Shown piece by piece: positions 1 through 8,301 of a DNA stretch of 64,000 nt (position 1 is the first letter of the stretch; every line of letters starts with the position of its first letter). The position numbers were made by a program, and so were the translations under genes. Under the pieces are notes generated by a model. That model was given only the letters and a program-made list of their open reading frames with translations, did not search any database and was not told the DNA's origin. The DNA is from DASPJR01 sp035628505 (GTDB lineage: Bacteria; Planctomycetota; SZUA-567; H5-PLA8), in contig DASPJR010000127.1 of NCBI GenBank assembly GCA_035628505.1, positions 46,803 to 110,802 on the forward strand, written 5' to 3'.

Positions 1-49
1 GCGGTTCAGGATCTGGCCTGAGCAAGCCACCTCTAGAGGAGATTTCAGG

Positions 50-1960
50 ATGTTAGACAACCTTATCAAGCGTGTTGCCGCTTCGGTTGTCGCCCTGTCG
101 TTCGGTACCGGTATGGCATTTATTTCCGGATGCGACGACTGCGACGATTGCGCCGAACACGTATCGTGCAGCGACTGCGACGACCATGTGTCGTGCGTCG
201 ACTGCGAAGCTGTTGACGTAACATATTATCGTGACCGTGATGTCAGCGTTGATGCGGGTGAGATGAGCTACAGCATCGACACGGACCGCGTGGAGGAGAG
301 CAGCATTCCGCACCGTGACTTCGGCGCCCCCAGCCAGTTCGTCTCAGGCGGCGTTCAGGTCCGGGATTTCAGCCAGCCCGATTTCGCGCCAGGCACCGCG
401 CCACGTCCGGAGTACGGAGCTGAAGGCGAGAGCGAGCTTGATTTCGTGGACGGCGCCGCGGGAACTATTCGGCGCGACCGCTTCCGCGATGATCGAGACA
501 TGGATCGGCGTTTTGAAGTGACGACCGAGGAAGATGTCAGCGGATTCAACCGCGACTTCACCGACGCGCGCGGCCGGACTTACCGCACACGCCGTCAGGA
601 CATGAATGTTAACATTGAAGACCGCGGCGCTGTTGACCAGGCCGGCGGAAGCATCCGCATGGGACCGGGCTCGCGCCACGGCGCGGACGATGTTCCGATC
701 GGCGTTGATCGTGGCGAACTGGGAAGCCAGGGGGCGATCTACACGCGCAGCAGCCGAGGCGGCGGAGTCGGCGGTGCAGCGAGCGGTGTCGGAGTCGACA
801 CTGGCGCAGGAACCGTAGGCGCGCAAGCCGGTGATGGCACAACAACAGGCACAGATACAGGCACAACAGGAACAGGCACTACAGGAACAACGGGCGTTGG
901 CGGTACCGGCGCAGCCGGCGTTGGCACAGGTACAACCTCAACTGGCACAAGCGCTGGCGTGGGCACCGGAACTGGCGCAGGTGCCGTGGGCACTGGAACG
1001 GGCACGACCTCAGCCGGCACAGCCGGCGGCACCGGCGGAACGACCGGCACAGGTACAGCGACTGGCGCAGGCGCGGCAGGCACTGGCACCGGCACGACCT
1101 CAGCTGGAACAGCCGGCGGAACCGGCGGAGCGACCGGCACGGGTACTGCGACTGGCGCAGGCGCGGCGGGCACTGGCACGGGCACCACTTCAGCCGGCAC
1201 AGCTGGCGGGACCGGTGGAACTGGCGGCGCGTTCGGCGGAACCGGCACGACTTCAACCGGCGGTGCGGGGAATACTGGCGGAGCGTTCGGAACGTCAGGC
1301 ACTACGTCGACAGGCGGCGCAGCGAATACGGGCGGCGCTTTCGGCGGCACGGGCACGACTGGAACCGGTGGCGCTGGAACGGGTACTGGTACGACTGGAA
1401 CAGGCACAGGAACAGGAACCGGCACGGGTACTGGCACGGGCGCGGGTGCGGGCGGAACAACCGGCGGGACGAGCGCAGTTGGAACTGGAACGGGCACGAC
1501 GACAACGAGCACGACAGCCGGAACGACTGGACGACCTGCTGAAACCACGAGCACCGCGGGCGCCGGAACTGGCTTTGGCACCAGCGGAACGAATATCACC
1601 ACCGGTGGCAACACCGGAACTGGAACGACCGGCACGGCCGGCACGGCGTCGACGGGCGGCACAACAGGTACCGGCGGTGCAGCCGGAACGACTACCTCGG
1701 CAAACCCGGGCGGCTCGGGCGCAGGCTTTAGCGGCGGAACCGCAGGAACAACGACCCCAGCGCAAGGCACTTCGGCAACAGGCGGCGCTCAAGGCATGAC
1801 CAGTGGCGGCGCGGCAGCGACGGGCGCAGGCACCTCTGCAGGAACCGGCGGCAGTGCAGGCGGCGCGGGCGGCGGATCGTCCGGCGGCGGCGGTGGATCT
1901 TCAGGTGGTGGCGGCGCTGGCGGCGGCGGTGGTGGCGGAGGAGGAGGCGGCGGCGGCTGA
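50..1960 (+). CDS. Cys-rich lipoprotein with long Gly/Thr repeat tail
   Basis: Predicted 636-aa exported lipoprotein of unknown function. The N-terminus has a basic start, a hydrophobic stretch and a lipobox-like FISGC, so Cys28 would be lipidated. Directly after it lie CxxC-type pairs (C28, C31, C34, C40, C43, C49, C52) in an Asp-rich stretch, which could bind metal or form disulfides. Residues about 60-245 are charged and rich in Arg, Asp and Gly. From about residue 245 the protein is almost only Gly, Thr, Ala and Ser. It includes a 30-aa tandem unit (90-nt period from about 1004) and an 18-aa unit beginning GGAFG (from about 1226), and it ends in poly-Gly. The start is supported by AGAGGAG upstream and a strong terminator follows the stop. 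No family is recognised. The tail may be an extended surface or matrix polymer, which is inference. Confidence 0.8.
   Translation: MLDNLIKRVAASVVALSFGTGMAFISGCDDCDDCAEHVSCSDCDDHVSCVDCEAVDVTYYRDRDVSVDAGEMSYSIDTDRVEESSIPHRDFGAPSQFVSGGVQVRDFSQPDFAPGTAPRPEYGAEGESELDFVDGAAGTIRRDRFRDDRDMDRRFEVTTEEDVSGFNRDFTDARGRTYRTRRQDMNVNIEDRGAVDQAGGSIRMGPGSRHGADDVPIGVDRGELGSQGAIYTRSSRGGGVGGAASGVGVDTGAGTVGAQAGDGTTTGTDTGTTGTGTTGTTGVGGTGAAGVGTGTTSTGTSAGVGTGTGAGAVGTGTGTTSAGTAGGTGGTTGTGTATGAGAAGTGTGTTSAGTAGGTGGATGTGTATGAGAAGTGTGTTSAGTAGGTGGTGGAFGGTGTTSTGGAGNTGGAFGTSGTTSTGGAANTGGAFGGTGTTGTGGAGTGTGTTGTGTGTGTGTGTGTGAGAGGTTGGTSAVGTGTGTTTTSTTAGTTGRPAETTSTAGAGTGFGTSGTNITTGGNTGTGTTGTAGTASTGGTTGTGGAAGTTTSANPGGSGAGFSGGTAGTTTPAQGTSATGGAQGMTSGGAAATGAGTSAGTGGSAGGAGGGSSGGGGGSSGGGGAGGGGGGGGGGGGG
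1004..1400 (+). repeat. In-frame tandem repeats (90-nt and 54-nt periods)
   Basis: Within the lipoprotein gene, a 90-nt unit starting ACGACCTCAGC recurs at 1004, 1094 and 1184 (the last copy partial and slightly changed). It encodes a 30-aa Gly/Thr/Ala unit. From about 1226 a 54-nt unit encoding GGAFG-GTTSTGGA-NT type repeats follows for about two and a half copies. Both periods are multiples of three, so copy-number change would keep the frame. Confidence 0.75.
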
Positions 1961-1991
1961 GCTTCCTTAAACAATTCTGCATACAGTATCG

Positions 1992-2017
1992 AACTCCGGC
2001 GCAAGCCGGAGTTTTTA
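1992..2017 (+). terminator. Rho-independent terminator after the lipoprotein gene
   Basis: A perfect 9-bp stem (AACTCCGGC and GCCGGAGTT) closes a GCAA tetraloop and runs into TTTTT. It lies about 30 nt after the stop codon at 1960. Confidence 0.9.
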
Positions 2018-2107
2018 GTTGCGCGCGACTCTGTGTTTGAGTTTGGACCCCATTGGGCGTATATAGCTCTCGTTACCAGATCTATTCATCCCCTTTGGAG
2101 GTTTGCC

Positions 2108-2239
2108 ATGCGCACCTTTCTAACGTTTGTTGCTGTTGCTGTGGTTGTCGTTGCGATGTCAGGCTGCGGTGAAAAGAAGCAGGAAGTGAAGATCACCACG
2201 CCCGACGGCAAAGAAATGAAGATGGAAGTCAAGAAATAA
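2108..2239 (+). CDS. Small lipoprotein (43 aa)
   Basis: A 43-residue predicted lipoprotein. MRTFLTFVAV is followed by a Val/Ala-rich hydrophobic segment and a lipobox MSGC with Cys20. The mature part is about 24 residues, Lys/Glu-rich, with a short TPDGKEMKMEVKK tail. An upstream in-frame start at 2033 would add 25 residues with no signal-peptide logic. ATG 2108 is preferred because GGAGG lies 6-7 nt upstream and the signal sequence begins there. It stands alone between two terminators, so it is probably its own transcription unit. Function unknown. Confidence 0.75.
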   Translation: MRTFLTFVAVAVVVVAMSGCGEKKQEVKITTPDGKEMKMEVKK

Positions 2240-2261
2240 GCACAGCGATCATCTCTCGTCA

Positions 2262-2308
2262 AAACCCTAAAGAGTGACTGCCTGCGCCGGAGCCACTCTT
2301 TGGTTTTT
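2262..2308 (+). terminator. Rho-independent terminator after the small lipoprotein
   Basis: AAAGAGTG (2269-2276) pairs with CACTCTTT (2294-2301), followed by GGTTTTTC. It begins about 25 nt after the stop at 2239 and overlaps the upstream start candidate of the next gene, which argues against that start. Confidence 0.8.
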
Positions 2309-2336
2309 CACATCCATGGCGCTAGACTTCGGCGGC

Positions 2337-3419
2337 ATGGACAATCTCACGCACACGTTTTTCGGCTGGATCTGCGCACGCGCGGGGCTCGAGCGTCAGG
2401 GGCGCTGGGTCCTGCCGACACTGCTGGTCTCCGCCAATCTTCCAGACGCCGACATCGTCGTCAGCCCCCTCTATGGTGGCGCGGCTTACCTGCAGCATCA
2501 TCGTGGCATCACGCACAGTTTTGTTGGAATCGTTGCCCAGGCGGTGCTGGTCAGTGCAGCAGTGCTGCTCTGTGTCCGGATGTTCAACAAGGCCCCGCAA
2601 ACACCCCGGCTTCTCCACGTCTTTGCCATAGCGTTGCTTGGACTGTGCTCGCATCTGCTGCTGGATTTTCTGAATTCCTACGGCGTGCGGCCGTGGCTGC
2701 CATTTGACACACGCTGGTATTATGGCGACATGGCTTTCATCGTCGATCCGTGGATGTGGCTGATTTTCGGCGGAACTCTGTACGTCAGCACAGCCGATCG
2801 TGTGCGAGTCATTCCCTGGCTGCTGCTCACGCTGGGGACCACCGCAGTGGTCTTCCTCGCCGGAGCGCGATTGGCGCACTGGCTGGTGCCGTTTCTCTGG
2901 TCGCTCGGCCTTGTGCTTGTTATCGTGCTGCGCCTTAAAGAACGAGGCGCCGTTCCCGCGGACCGCTCGGCGCGGCTGGCGCGCGGCGGGCTGGCCGTTT
3001 TCGGACTTTATGTGCTGATGCTCTTTGCGCTGAGCCGCAGCGCCGAGGCGCGCGTGGTTGCGTTAACGGCCGGTACTCAGCCGCAAACGGATGTGATCTT
3101 CAGCACTCATCCGCTGCCGGGCGTCCCCTGGCGCTTTCGCGTGATCGCCGAACGCCAGGCGCAAATCGATTTCTTCGAAGTCGATGTGCTCCGCGCAACC
3201 GTGCAGCAGCGCAAGCCGTATTTTCCAAGCTTGAAAGATCTGGCGCTCGCGCGTGCCTGCAACACGGCCGCGTGCTGCGCGTGGCGTTCGTTCGCGCGTC
3301 ATCCAACGGCGGAGCGCGCCGGCGACCAGATGATACTGGGCGATGCGCGCTACCGTTACAATCCGGGCGGAGACTGGAGCGCTCAACGCGTGCCGCTTCC
3401 ACCTGAGCCCGGCCGCTGA
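2337..3419 (+). CDS. Membrane-bound metal-dependent hydrolase, DUF457/YdjM-like
   Basis: A 360-aa integral membrane protein of the YdjM/DUF457 family, annotated as membrane-bound metal-dependent hydrolases with unknown substrate. It starts with the family hallmark MDNLTHT and keeps HHRGITHS (about residues 55-62) and a Leu-Leu-Leu-Asp-Phe segment, the usual candidate metal ligands. Several hydrophobic segments span residues about 60-250, and a soluble domain forms the last 120 residues. In-frame ATGs at 2274 and 2316 exist, but 2274 lies inside the preceding terminator. ATG 2337 matches the conserved family N-terminus, though no good ribosome binding site is visible. The stop codon abuts that of the convergent neighbour. 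Confidence 0.8.
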   Translation: MDNLTHTFFGWICARAGLERQGRWVLPTLLVSANLPDADIVVSPLYGGAAYLQHHRGITHSFVGIVAQAVLVSAAVLLCVRMFNKAPQTPRLLHVFAIALLGLCSHLLLDFLNSYGVRPWLPFDTRWYYGDMAFIVDPWMWLIFGGTLYVSTADRVRVIPWLLLTLGTTAVVFLAGARLAHWLVPFLWSLGLVLVIVLRLKERGAVPADRSARLARGGLAVFGLYVLMLFALSRSAEARVVALTAGTQPQTDVIFSTHPLPGVPWRFRVIAERQAQIDFFEVDVLRATVQQRKPYFPSLKDLALARACNTAACCAWRSFARHPTAERAGDQMILGDARYRYNPGGDWSAQRVPLPPEPGR

Positions 3420-5366
3420 TCAGGGCAGATCGAGCGATTTAATCTCGTCGAAGCTGGTCAGATCGTGGACCTGAATCTTGACGTCCGAGACGCTGTAAAG
3501 GTTCTGGTCGATCGTGAGCAGGCGGCGCACGGCCGACGTGTAATCGAAGAAGAAGAAGAATTCGGGCTTCTGCGGATCCACGACAGCTGGAGCATCATGC
3601 GTGATGGCTTTGCGCAGAGCAAAGCCGTTCTCCAGCGAGAAGCCGTACACATGCGCACCCTGGAAGACCGGTTCGCCATACGCCCATGGCGGCGTCTGCG
3701 CGGTCCTGTCTTTAACTTCGTAAACAGAAAGTGGGAAGCCGATCAGTCCCTTATCTTTGTCGAACAGCAGCGCCTTGTGGTTGTAAAGCACTTCGGAGTG
3801 CGTGCCGCGGTCGCCGATCGTAATTGCATGTTTCTGGACGGGATTTTTTACGTCCGAAACGTCGAAACATGACAGCTTCATGCCCTGGTAGAAACCGTCG
3901 ACCGTCTCCTTTCCAAAGCCGATCAGGTGGTTTTCATCATACGGATGCAGGTAATCACTGAAGCCCGGAATTTTCAGTTCGCCGAGCACCACTGGGGCAG
4001 TGGGATCTGCCAGCGAAATTACAAACAGCGGATCGATGACACGGAAGGTCACAACGTAGCAGCGTTCACCGATGAAGCGTGCGGAGAAAATCTGTTCGCC
4101 GGGCGCCAGATTCTCCAGCTTACCCATCACTTTCATGTCGCTGTTCAGGACATAAAGATTATTTGTCGACTGTTCACCGAAACCAAAACGGTTCTGCGTC
4201 GTCGCCACCCGGAACGTGTCGCCATTTTCATCCATGGAAAACTGGTTGAGCACCGTTCCGGGCACTTCGCCGCGCTGGCTGAAAGAAACTTTTCCACCCT
4301 CAAGCGCGAAACGGTAGAGATGCGTTACCTGCGTGGGCGCCTCGGGCAACAACTCATCGTTTGCCGGCGCGGCAGCGAGATACTGGCTGTCTGCGACATA
4401 CAGATTCTTGCGCGAGGCGTACACGGCCTCGCCGGCTCCAAGGAACGCCGTGATATCCGCCGGATCCTGCGGCTTGCTCAAGTCGAATCCTGCCACGATC
4501 AGGTAATTGGGCTCGCTGAAATCCGGAAAGAAGAACACATCGCTCGGATTGATTCGTGCAGCACGGCTCCCGCGCGCCGTGTCGCGAACCGCCGGCACCA
4601 GTCCACGGTTGCGCCGCCGAGGCGTACGCTTGCGCGACTGTGCGCCCGGCGCGGCATTGGCGCGAGCGGCGGTGACGTCCCCGATGAAAGGCAGGAAGTA
4701 AAAGTCAGGATATTTGCGCGCAACGATGTAGACCGCAGAGTCAATCTTGCGCGAGGACAGGTACGTGCCATCGAGCTCCACTTCGCGGACGGTCTGAACC
4801 TTCGAACGATCGGCGATGTTGAAGACCATTGCTTTCACGGTCATCGACGTCAGATCGACCCCCTTCTCCACCGGCGTGCTGCGCATCCCTGCGCCGATCA
4901 CCACCAGCAGATCGTTTTCCAGGAACATTTCGATGGGCGAAAACTCGCTGCTGAAATCGAGCTGCGATTTGACTTCGAGTTCTCCGGCCGGCATGGCTTT
5001 GGTAATCAGCACGCGCTGGCGATTGACGTGATAGATGTACTGCCCGTCGCTCTTCACGATGTCCGCTTCGTCCACACCCGCGACCTGAACATTTGTGGCT
5101 GAGACCTTCGCACCGCCCGCTCCTGTCGTGGCGGCTCCAGGCCCAGCCGGAACAGCACCGCCAAGCGTCGATTCGACGGCATCAGAAAAAATGAACGGTC
5201 CCCCTCCGCCAAAGGGAGTGTTGAATGTAAAAAGAGGATTCTTCTGATTAAGCAGTTTGAAAAGATTGCGGTAGGACTTGATCGGCGATGGTTGATCCGA
5301 TCGCGCCTGACCGGCAGAGACCGTCACAGATAAAGCAAGAATCAATGCAAAAAGAAGACACCGCAT
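3420..5366 (-). CDS. Exported beta-propeller domain protein
   Basis: A 648-aa secreted protein with a Sec signal peptide (MRCLLFALILALSVTVSAGQA). The mature part resembles the C-terminal beta-propeller family Beta_propel (PF09826). Its first blade has the typical VAGVDEADIVKSDGQYIY segment at about residues 95-115. Later blades include DLSKPQDPADITAFLGAGEA-type strands and conserved LADPTAPVVLGELKIPGFSDYLHP and SDVKNP motifs, broken here by a basic low-complexity loop around residues 243-275. Members occur in archaea and bacteria, and the function is unknown. GAGGGGG sits 6-7 nt before the ATG. It is convergent with the DUF457 gene and divergent from the symporter. Confidence 0.85.
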   Translation of the reverse strand: MRCLLFALILALSVTVSAGQARSDQPSPIKSYRNLFKLLNQKNPLFTFNTPFGGGGPFIFSDAVESTLGGAVPAGPGAATTGAGGAKVSATNVQVAGVDEADIVKSDGQYIYHVNRQRVLITKAMPAGELEVKSQLDFSSEFSPIEMFLENDLLVVIGAGMRSTPVEKGVDLTSMTVKAMVFNIADRSKVQTVREVELDGTYLSSRKIDSAVYIVARKYPDFYFLPFIGDVTAARANAAPGAQSRKRTPRRRNRGLVPAVRDTARGSRAARINPSDVFFFPDFSEPNYLIVAGFDLSKPQDPADITAFLGAGEAVYASRKNLYVADSQYLAAAPANDELLPEAPTQVTHLYRFALEGGKVSFSQRGEVPGTVLNQFSMDENGDTFRVATTQNRFGFGEQSTNNLYVLNSDMKVMGKLENLAPGEQIFSARFIGERCYVVTFRVIDPLFVISLADPTAPVVLGELKIPGFSDYLHPYDENHLIGFGKETVDGFYQGMKLSCFDVSDVKNPVQKHAITIGDRGTHSEVLYNHKALLFDKDKGLIGFPLSVYEVKDRTAQTPPWAYGEPVFQGAHVYGFSLENGFALRKAITHDAPAVVDPQKPEFFFFFDYTSAVRRLLTIDQNLYSVSDVKIQVHDLTSFDEIKSLDLP

Positions 5367-5537
5367 TTACTGACCCCCTCATAGATTTAAGTCGCACTCA
5401 AGCCCAGCAATATATAGTGAATCTTTGCACATCCGCGGTTTACAGCGTCAAGCATAATTTCATCAAAATAAATCAGGCATTGACTTTGAAAGAATAATCA
5501 ACAGGCTGTGCACAACCCCATAGATCGGGCCGAACCG

Positions 5538-6929
5538 ATGCCTGAAACAGTCAAGGACGCGCCTGGCGCATCGCCAGCGGAATCCTTTCAGACTCCTGAA
5601 TGTATCCCCGAGTCCGCCAGGCCCGGCGTGTCTCTGCACACCAAGATTTTCATTGGCTTGATCGTGGGTATCGGCTCCGGCCTGCTTGCAAATAACGTTG
5701 TCGGCCAGGAACATCCCGGCCTGGCGTGGCTGATCACGAACATTACCGAGCCGCTCGGCCAGCTTTTTTTACGCCTGCTCCTGATGAGCGTCATTCCGCT
5801 GGTGTTCTCGTCGCTGATCATCGGCATTGCCGGGCTGGGCGATCTGCGACGCCTGGGGCGCATCGGACTGAAAACGTTTGCGTACACCATCGTCATGTCC
5901 GGCCTGTCCGTCGTCATTGGATTGACGCTCGCGAATACGATGCGGCCGGGCGAGCGCATCGATCCAGCTGTCGCCAAAAATCTCGAACAGAAATACAGTT
6001 CGGACGCAAGCCGCAGGGTAAGCGAAACAAAGAAGAGCGAAAATAAAAACTCGCCGTTAATGCAGGCCGTCAAGACGATCGTGCCGTCGAATCCGATTAC
6101 AGCCATGGCATCCGATCCGCCAAACATGCTGCATCTGATGTTCTTCGCCGTGATGATCGGCGTCGCCATAACCATCGCCGGGCGCGAAAAAACAGCAGGC
6201 CTGATCAGCGGGCTTGAAGGACTCTATCAAGTGTCGCTGCTGATCGTCGACATGATCATGAAGCTCGCGCCTTTTGCGGTCGCGTGCCTTCTATTCAATA
6301 ATCTCGCGCGATTCGGACATGATCTGCTGCAGGCGCTGGCATGGTTTATCGCCACGGTTCTTCTGGGGCTGGGCTTTCATATGTTCGTGGTTTACTCGGC
6401 GTCGCTTTATTTTCTGGCCCGGGTGTCGCCGCTTGAGTTTTTCCGCCGCATCAAGACAGTGATGCTCACGGCATTTTCGACGTCATCGTCGAACTGTACA
6501 CTTCCCACAGCTCTGCGCGTTTCGGAAGAAAACCTGGGCGTGCCGCGCGAGATCAACAGTTTTGTTCTGACTGTCGGCGCGACCGCCAATCAGAACGGCA
6601 CCGCTCTTTATGAAGGCGTCACCGTGCTGTTCCTGGCGCAGCTCGTCGGCATGGACCTGCCGCTGAGCACGCAGATCATGATCGCGTACATGGCTATTCT
6701 TGGCGGCGTGGGCACGGCGGGCGTGCCGTCCGGGTCGATTCCATTCATTATCGTCGTGCTGTCACAGATTAACGTCAACCCCGAGCTCATTGCGATCGTG
6801 CTCGGCGTGGACCGCATTCTGGACATGTGCCGCACGACGTTGAATGTCACCGGCGACATCGCTGCCGCCGCATTCGTCGCGCGTTCGGAAGGGTACTCGC
6901 TGTTACCTCAACAATCGAAGACAGCATAA
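5538..6929 (+). CDS. Dicarboxylate/amino acid:cation symporter (DAACS family)
   Basis: A 463-aa inner-membrane secondary transporter of the glutamate/aspartate/C4-dicarboxylate:cation symporter family (SDF, GltP/DctA/GltT type). It has multiple hydrophobic segments, a Ser-rich re-entrant hairpin (TAFSTSSSNCTLPTAL), the TM7 motif ATANQNGTALYEG, the second hairpin GGVGTAGVPSGSIPF and the TM8 region DRILDMCRTTLNVTGD. Together these form the substrate and sodium binding core. Length matches the family, with an extra roughly 30-residue polar N-terminus. GTG 5508 is an in-frame alternative; neither start has a clear ribosome binding site. Substrate (Glu, Asp or a dicarboxylate) cannot be fixed from motifs alone. 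A strong bidirectional terminator follows. Confidence 0.9.
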   Translation: MPETVKDAPGASPAESFQTPECIPESARPGVSLHTKIFIGLIVGIGSGLLANNVVGQEHPGLAWLITNITEPLGQLFLRLLLMSVIPLVFSSLIIGIAGLGDLRRLGRIGLKTFAYTIVMSGLSVVIGLTLANTMRPGERIDPAVAKNLEQKYSSDASRRVSETKKSENKNSPLMQAVKTIVPSNPITAMASDPPNMLHLMFFAVMIGVAITIAGREKTAGLISGLEGLYQVSLLIVDMIMKLAPFAVACLLFNNLARFGHDLLQALAWFIATVLLGLGFHMFVVYSASLYFLARVSPLEFFRRIKTVMLTAFSTSSSNCTLPTALRVSEENLGVPREINSFVLTVGATANQNGTALYEGVTVLFLAQLVGMDLPLSTQIMIAYMAILGGVGTAGVPSGSIPFIIVVLSQINVNPELIAIVLGVDRILDMCRTTLNVTGDIAAAAFVARSEGYSLLPQQSKTA

Positions 6930-6936
6930 AGCCTAT

Positions 6937-6975
6937 AAAAAAACTGCTGTAGCTTTTGCTACAGCAGTTTTATTC
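6937..6975. terminator. Bidirectional rho-independent terminator
   Basis: A perfect 13-bp stem AAACTGCTGTAGC / GCTACAGCAGTTT with a TTTT loop, flanked by A-rich sequence on the left and TTTTATT on the right. It sits between the convergent symporter and protease genes and can serve both. Confidence 0.92.
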
Positions 6976-7015
6976 GATTCTCTATTTGACCTCGGCGTCC
7001 CAAGCGGGATTAAGA

Positions 7016-7720
7016 CTACTGCTGCAACAGGGGCAGGCAGGTGCCTTCCAGAAACTTCTTTACTTCGTTGATCGGATAGAATAGCGCCACATTGCGCGCC
7101 ATGTCGCCGCGGCCGTTTGAGACTCCTGCAACGGCAACGCCGATGACCACGTCGCTGGCCGGATCGAAGACCGGGCCGCCTGAATTGCCATGATAGAATT
7201 GCGCCGCTGCTTCCCAGAGGCGACCTTCGACCTTGGGATTCTTGTCCGTCAGCTTGCCCATGCTCACCTTCGGCGGCACGCCCGCCGGACAGCCGACAAT
7301 CGCCACGGCTTCGCCGACTTTCTGTGATTCGCTCTTGGAAAGCTGCGCCAGCGACGGCAGCGTGGAACTACAGCTCAGCAGGCAGAGATCGTTTTTCTTG
7401 TCGATGGCAACCACGCGGCAGCTGGCCCAGGCTTTCGAACCGCCGCTGGGCAATTCGAGCTCCAGCTTGCCATCGGCCAGGCCTTTTCCGCTCTTCTTGA
7501 GAACCAGGTGTGCCGCGGTGAGAAGATACTTCGCGTCCGAGATACCGTAGGAAGAGAGATCAACACCGAACGCCGTGCCCCAGCCGCTGTTGACGTACTC
7601 GCCGTCAATCGTCTGTAACCGCAGGCGGAAGGTGCTTCGCGCCAGGCCGGTGGAGGCATCCTGATCCGCAGCAACCAACGTCGTGGACAACAACAGGCAC
7701 AGCATCGTAACTATTTTCAT
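7016..7720 (-). CDS. Exported trypsin-like serine protease
   Basis: A 234-aa secreted serine endopeptidase of the chymotrypsin/HtrA fold. A Sec signal peptide (MKIVTMLCLLLSTTLVAA) precedes the domain. The triad is visible: His71 in LLTAAHLV, Asp111 in KKNDLCLL and Ser180 in GNSGGPV. No PDZ domain follows, so it is a stand-alone protease rather than a DegP-type chaperone-protease. The reading frame extends upstream to 7927, but the signal peptide and GAGG about 8 nt before the ATG support 7720. It is divergent from cutA and convergent with the symporter. Substrate unknown. Confidence 0.85.
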   Translation of the reverse strand: MKIVTMLCLLLSTTLVAADQDASTGLARSTFRLRLQTIDGEYVNSGWGTAFGVDLSSYGISDAKYLLTAAHLVLKKSGKGLADGKLELELPSGGSKAWASCRVVAIDKKNDLCLLSCSSTLPSLAQLSKSESQKVGEAVAIVGCPAGVPPKVSMGKLTDKNPKVEGRLWEAAAQFYHGNSGGPVFDPASDVVIGVAVAGVSNGRGDMARNVALFYPINEVKKFLEGTCLPLLQQ

Positions 7721-7851
7721 CGCTTGACCTCGGTTTCCTAAAGCAACGTGAGCACTACCACCTTTAAAGGACTCGCGAAGGCTAAGCGCCATTTCGGAAA
7801 TTTTCAAACTTTGGAGATTAATATTCCTGCCAATCTGGCTAAAACTCTGGC

Positions 7852-8193
7852 ATGAAGAAGAAGACGAACTCGGCGATCCGTGTCGTGCTGGTAACGGCGC
7901 CTCAGGCCGAAGCCGGATCGATTGCACGGACTCTACTGACAGAGCGTCTGGCTGCCTGCGTGAACCTGCTGCCAGGCGTTAGGTCTCTGTATTGGTGGGA
8001 CGAGAAAATCGTGGACGACGCGGAAGTGCTGATGATCGTCAAGGCGCCCGCTGCAAACATGCGCAAGCTGCTCAAGCGCCTGAAGGCACTGCACAGTTAC
8101 AAGGTCCCGGAGTTCCTCGCCCTGCCTGTGAAGGAGTCAAACCCGGACTACAGGAATTGGGTGACGAGCGAATCGCTGCGTAGGCATAAATAG
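7852..8193 (+). CDS. cutA: Divalent-cation tolerance protein CutA
   Basis: A 113-aa CutA1-family protein, a small trimeric ferredoxin-like cytosolic protein linked to divalent metal tolerance. Family hallmarks are ARTLLTERLAACVNLLPG (about residues 25-42), SLYWWDEKIVDDAEVLMIVK, and SYKVPEFLALPV near the C-terminus. Length equals the family norm. No good Shine-Dalgarno sequence is seen before the ATG. The biochemical role of CutA in bacteria is debated. Confidence 0.93.
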   Translation: MKKKTNSAIRVVLVTAPQAEAGSIARTLLTERLAACVNLLPGVRSLYWWDEKIVDDAEVLMIVKAPAANMRKLLKRLKALHSYKVPEFLALPVKESNPDYRNWVTSESLRRHK

Positions 8194-8203
8194 CCTCCCA
8201 ATG

Positions 8204-8245
8204 CTTCGTGTTCTTCGTGAGCTTCGTGGTAAATTCGTGGTTGTC
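8204..8245. repeat. CTTCGTG 9-bp-period microrepeat
   Basis: CTTCGTG occurs at 8204, 8213 and 8222 with a 9-bp period, followed by a TTCGTGG at 8234, in the cutA-mfd spacer. From memory, similar CTTCGTG-rich intergenic stretches occur in many unrelated bacterial genomes. Their role is unknown. Confidence 0.5.
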
Positions 8246-8301
8246 GTGCCCGCACAGAATTCTCTTTCTTCGGTCCGCTTTTTGGTTTCTAATACCGCTG
8301 C

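Noticed and set aside
1004..1400. Tandem repeats considered as a CRISPR or satellite
   Set aside because: They are in frame within a coding region and encode a regular amino-acid repeat.
739..1770. 343-codon open frame on the minus strand, rich in Pro and Val
   Set aside because: It is the exact reverse of the Gly/Thr repeat region; the composition explains the open frame, and it has no start signal or domain.
3927..5102. 391-codon plus-strand frame opposite the beta-propeller gene
   Set aside because: No domain or ribosome binding site. The minus-strand gene has a signal peptide and family motifs.
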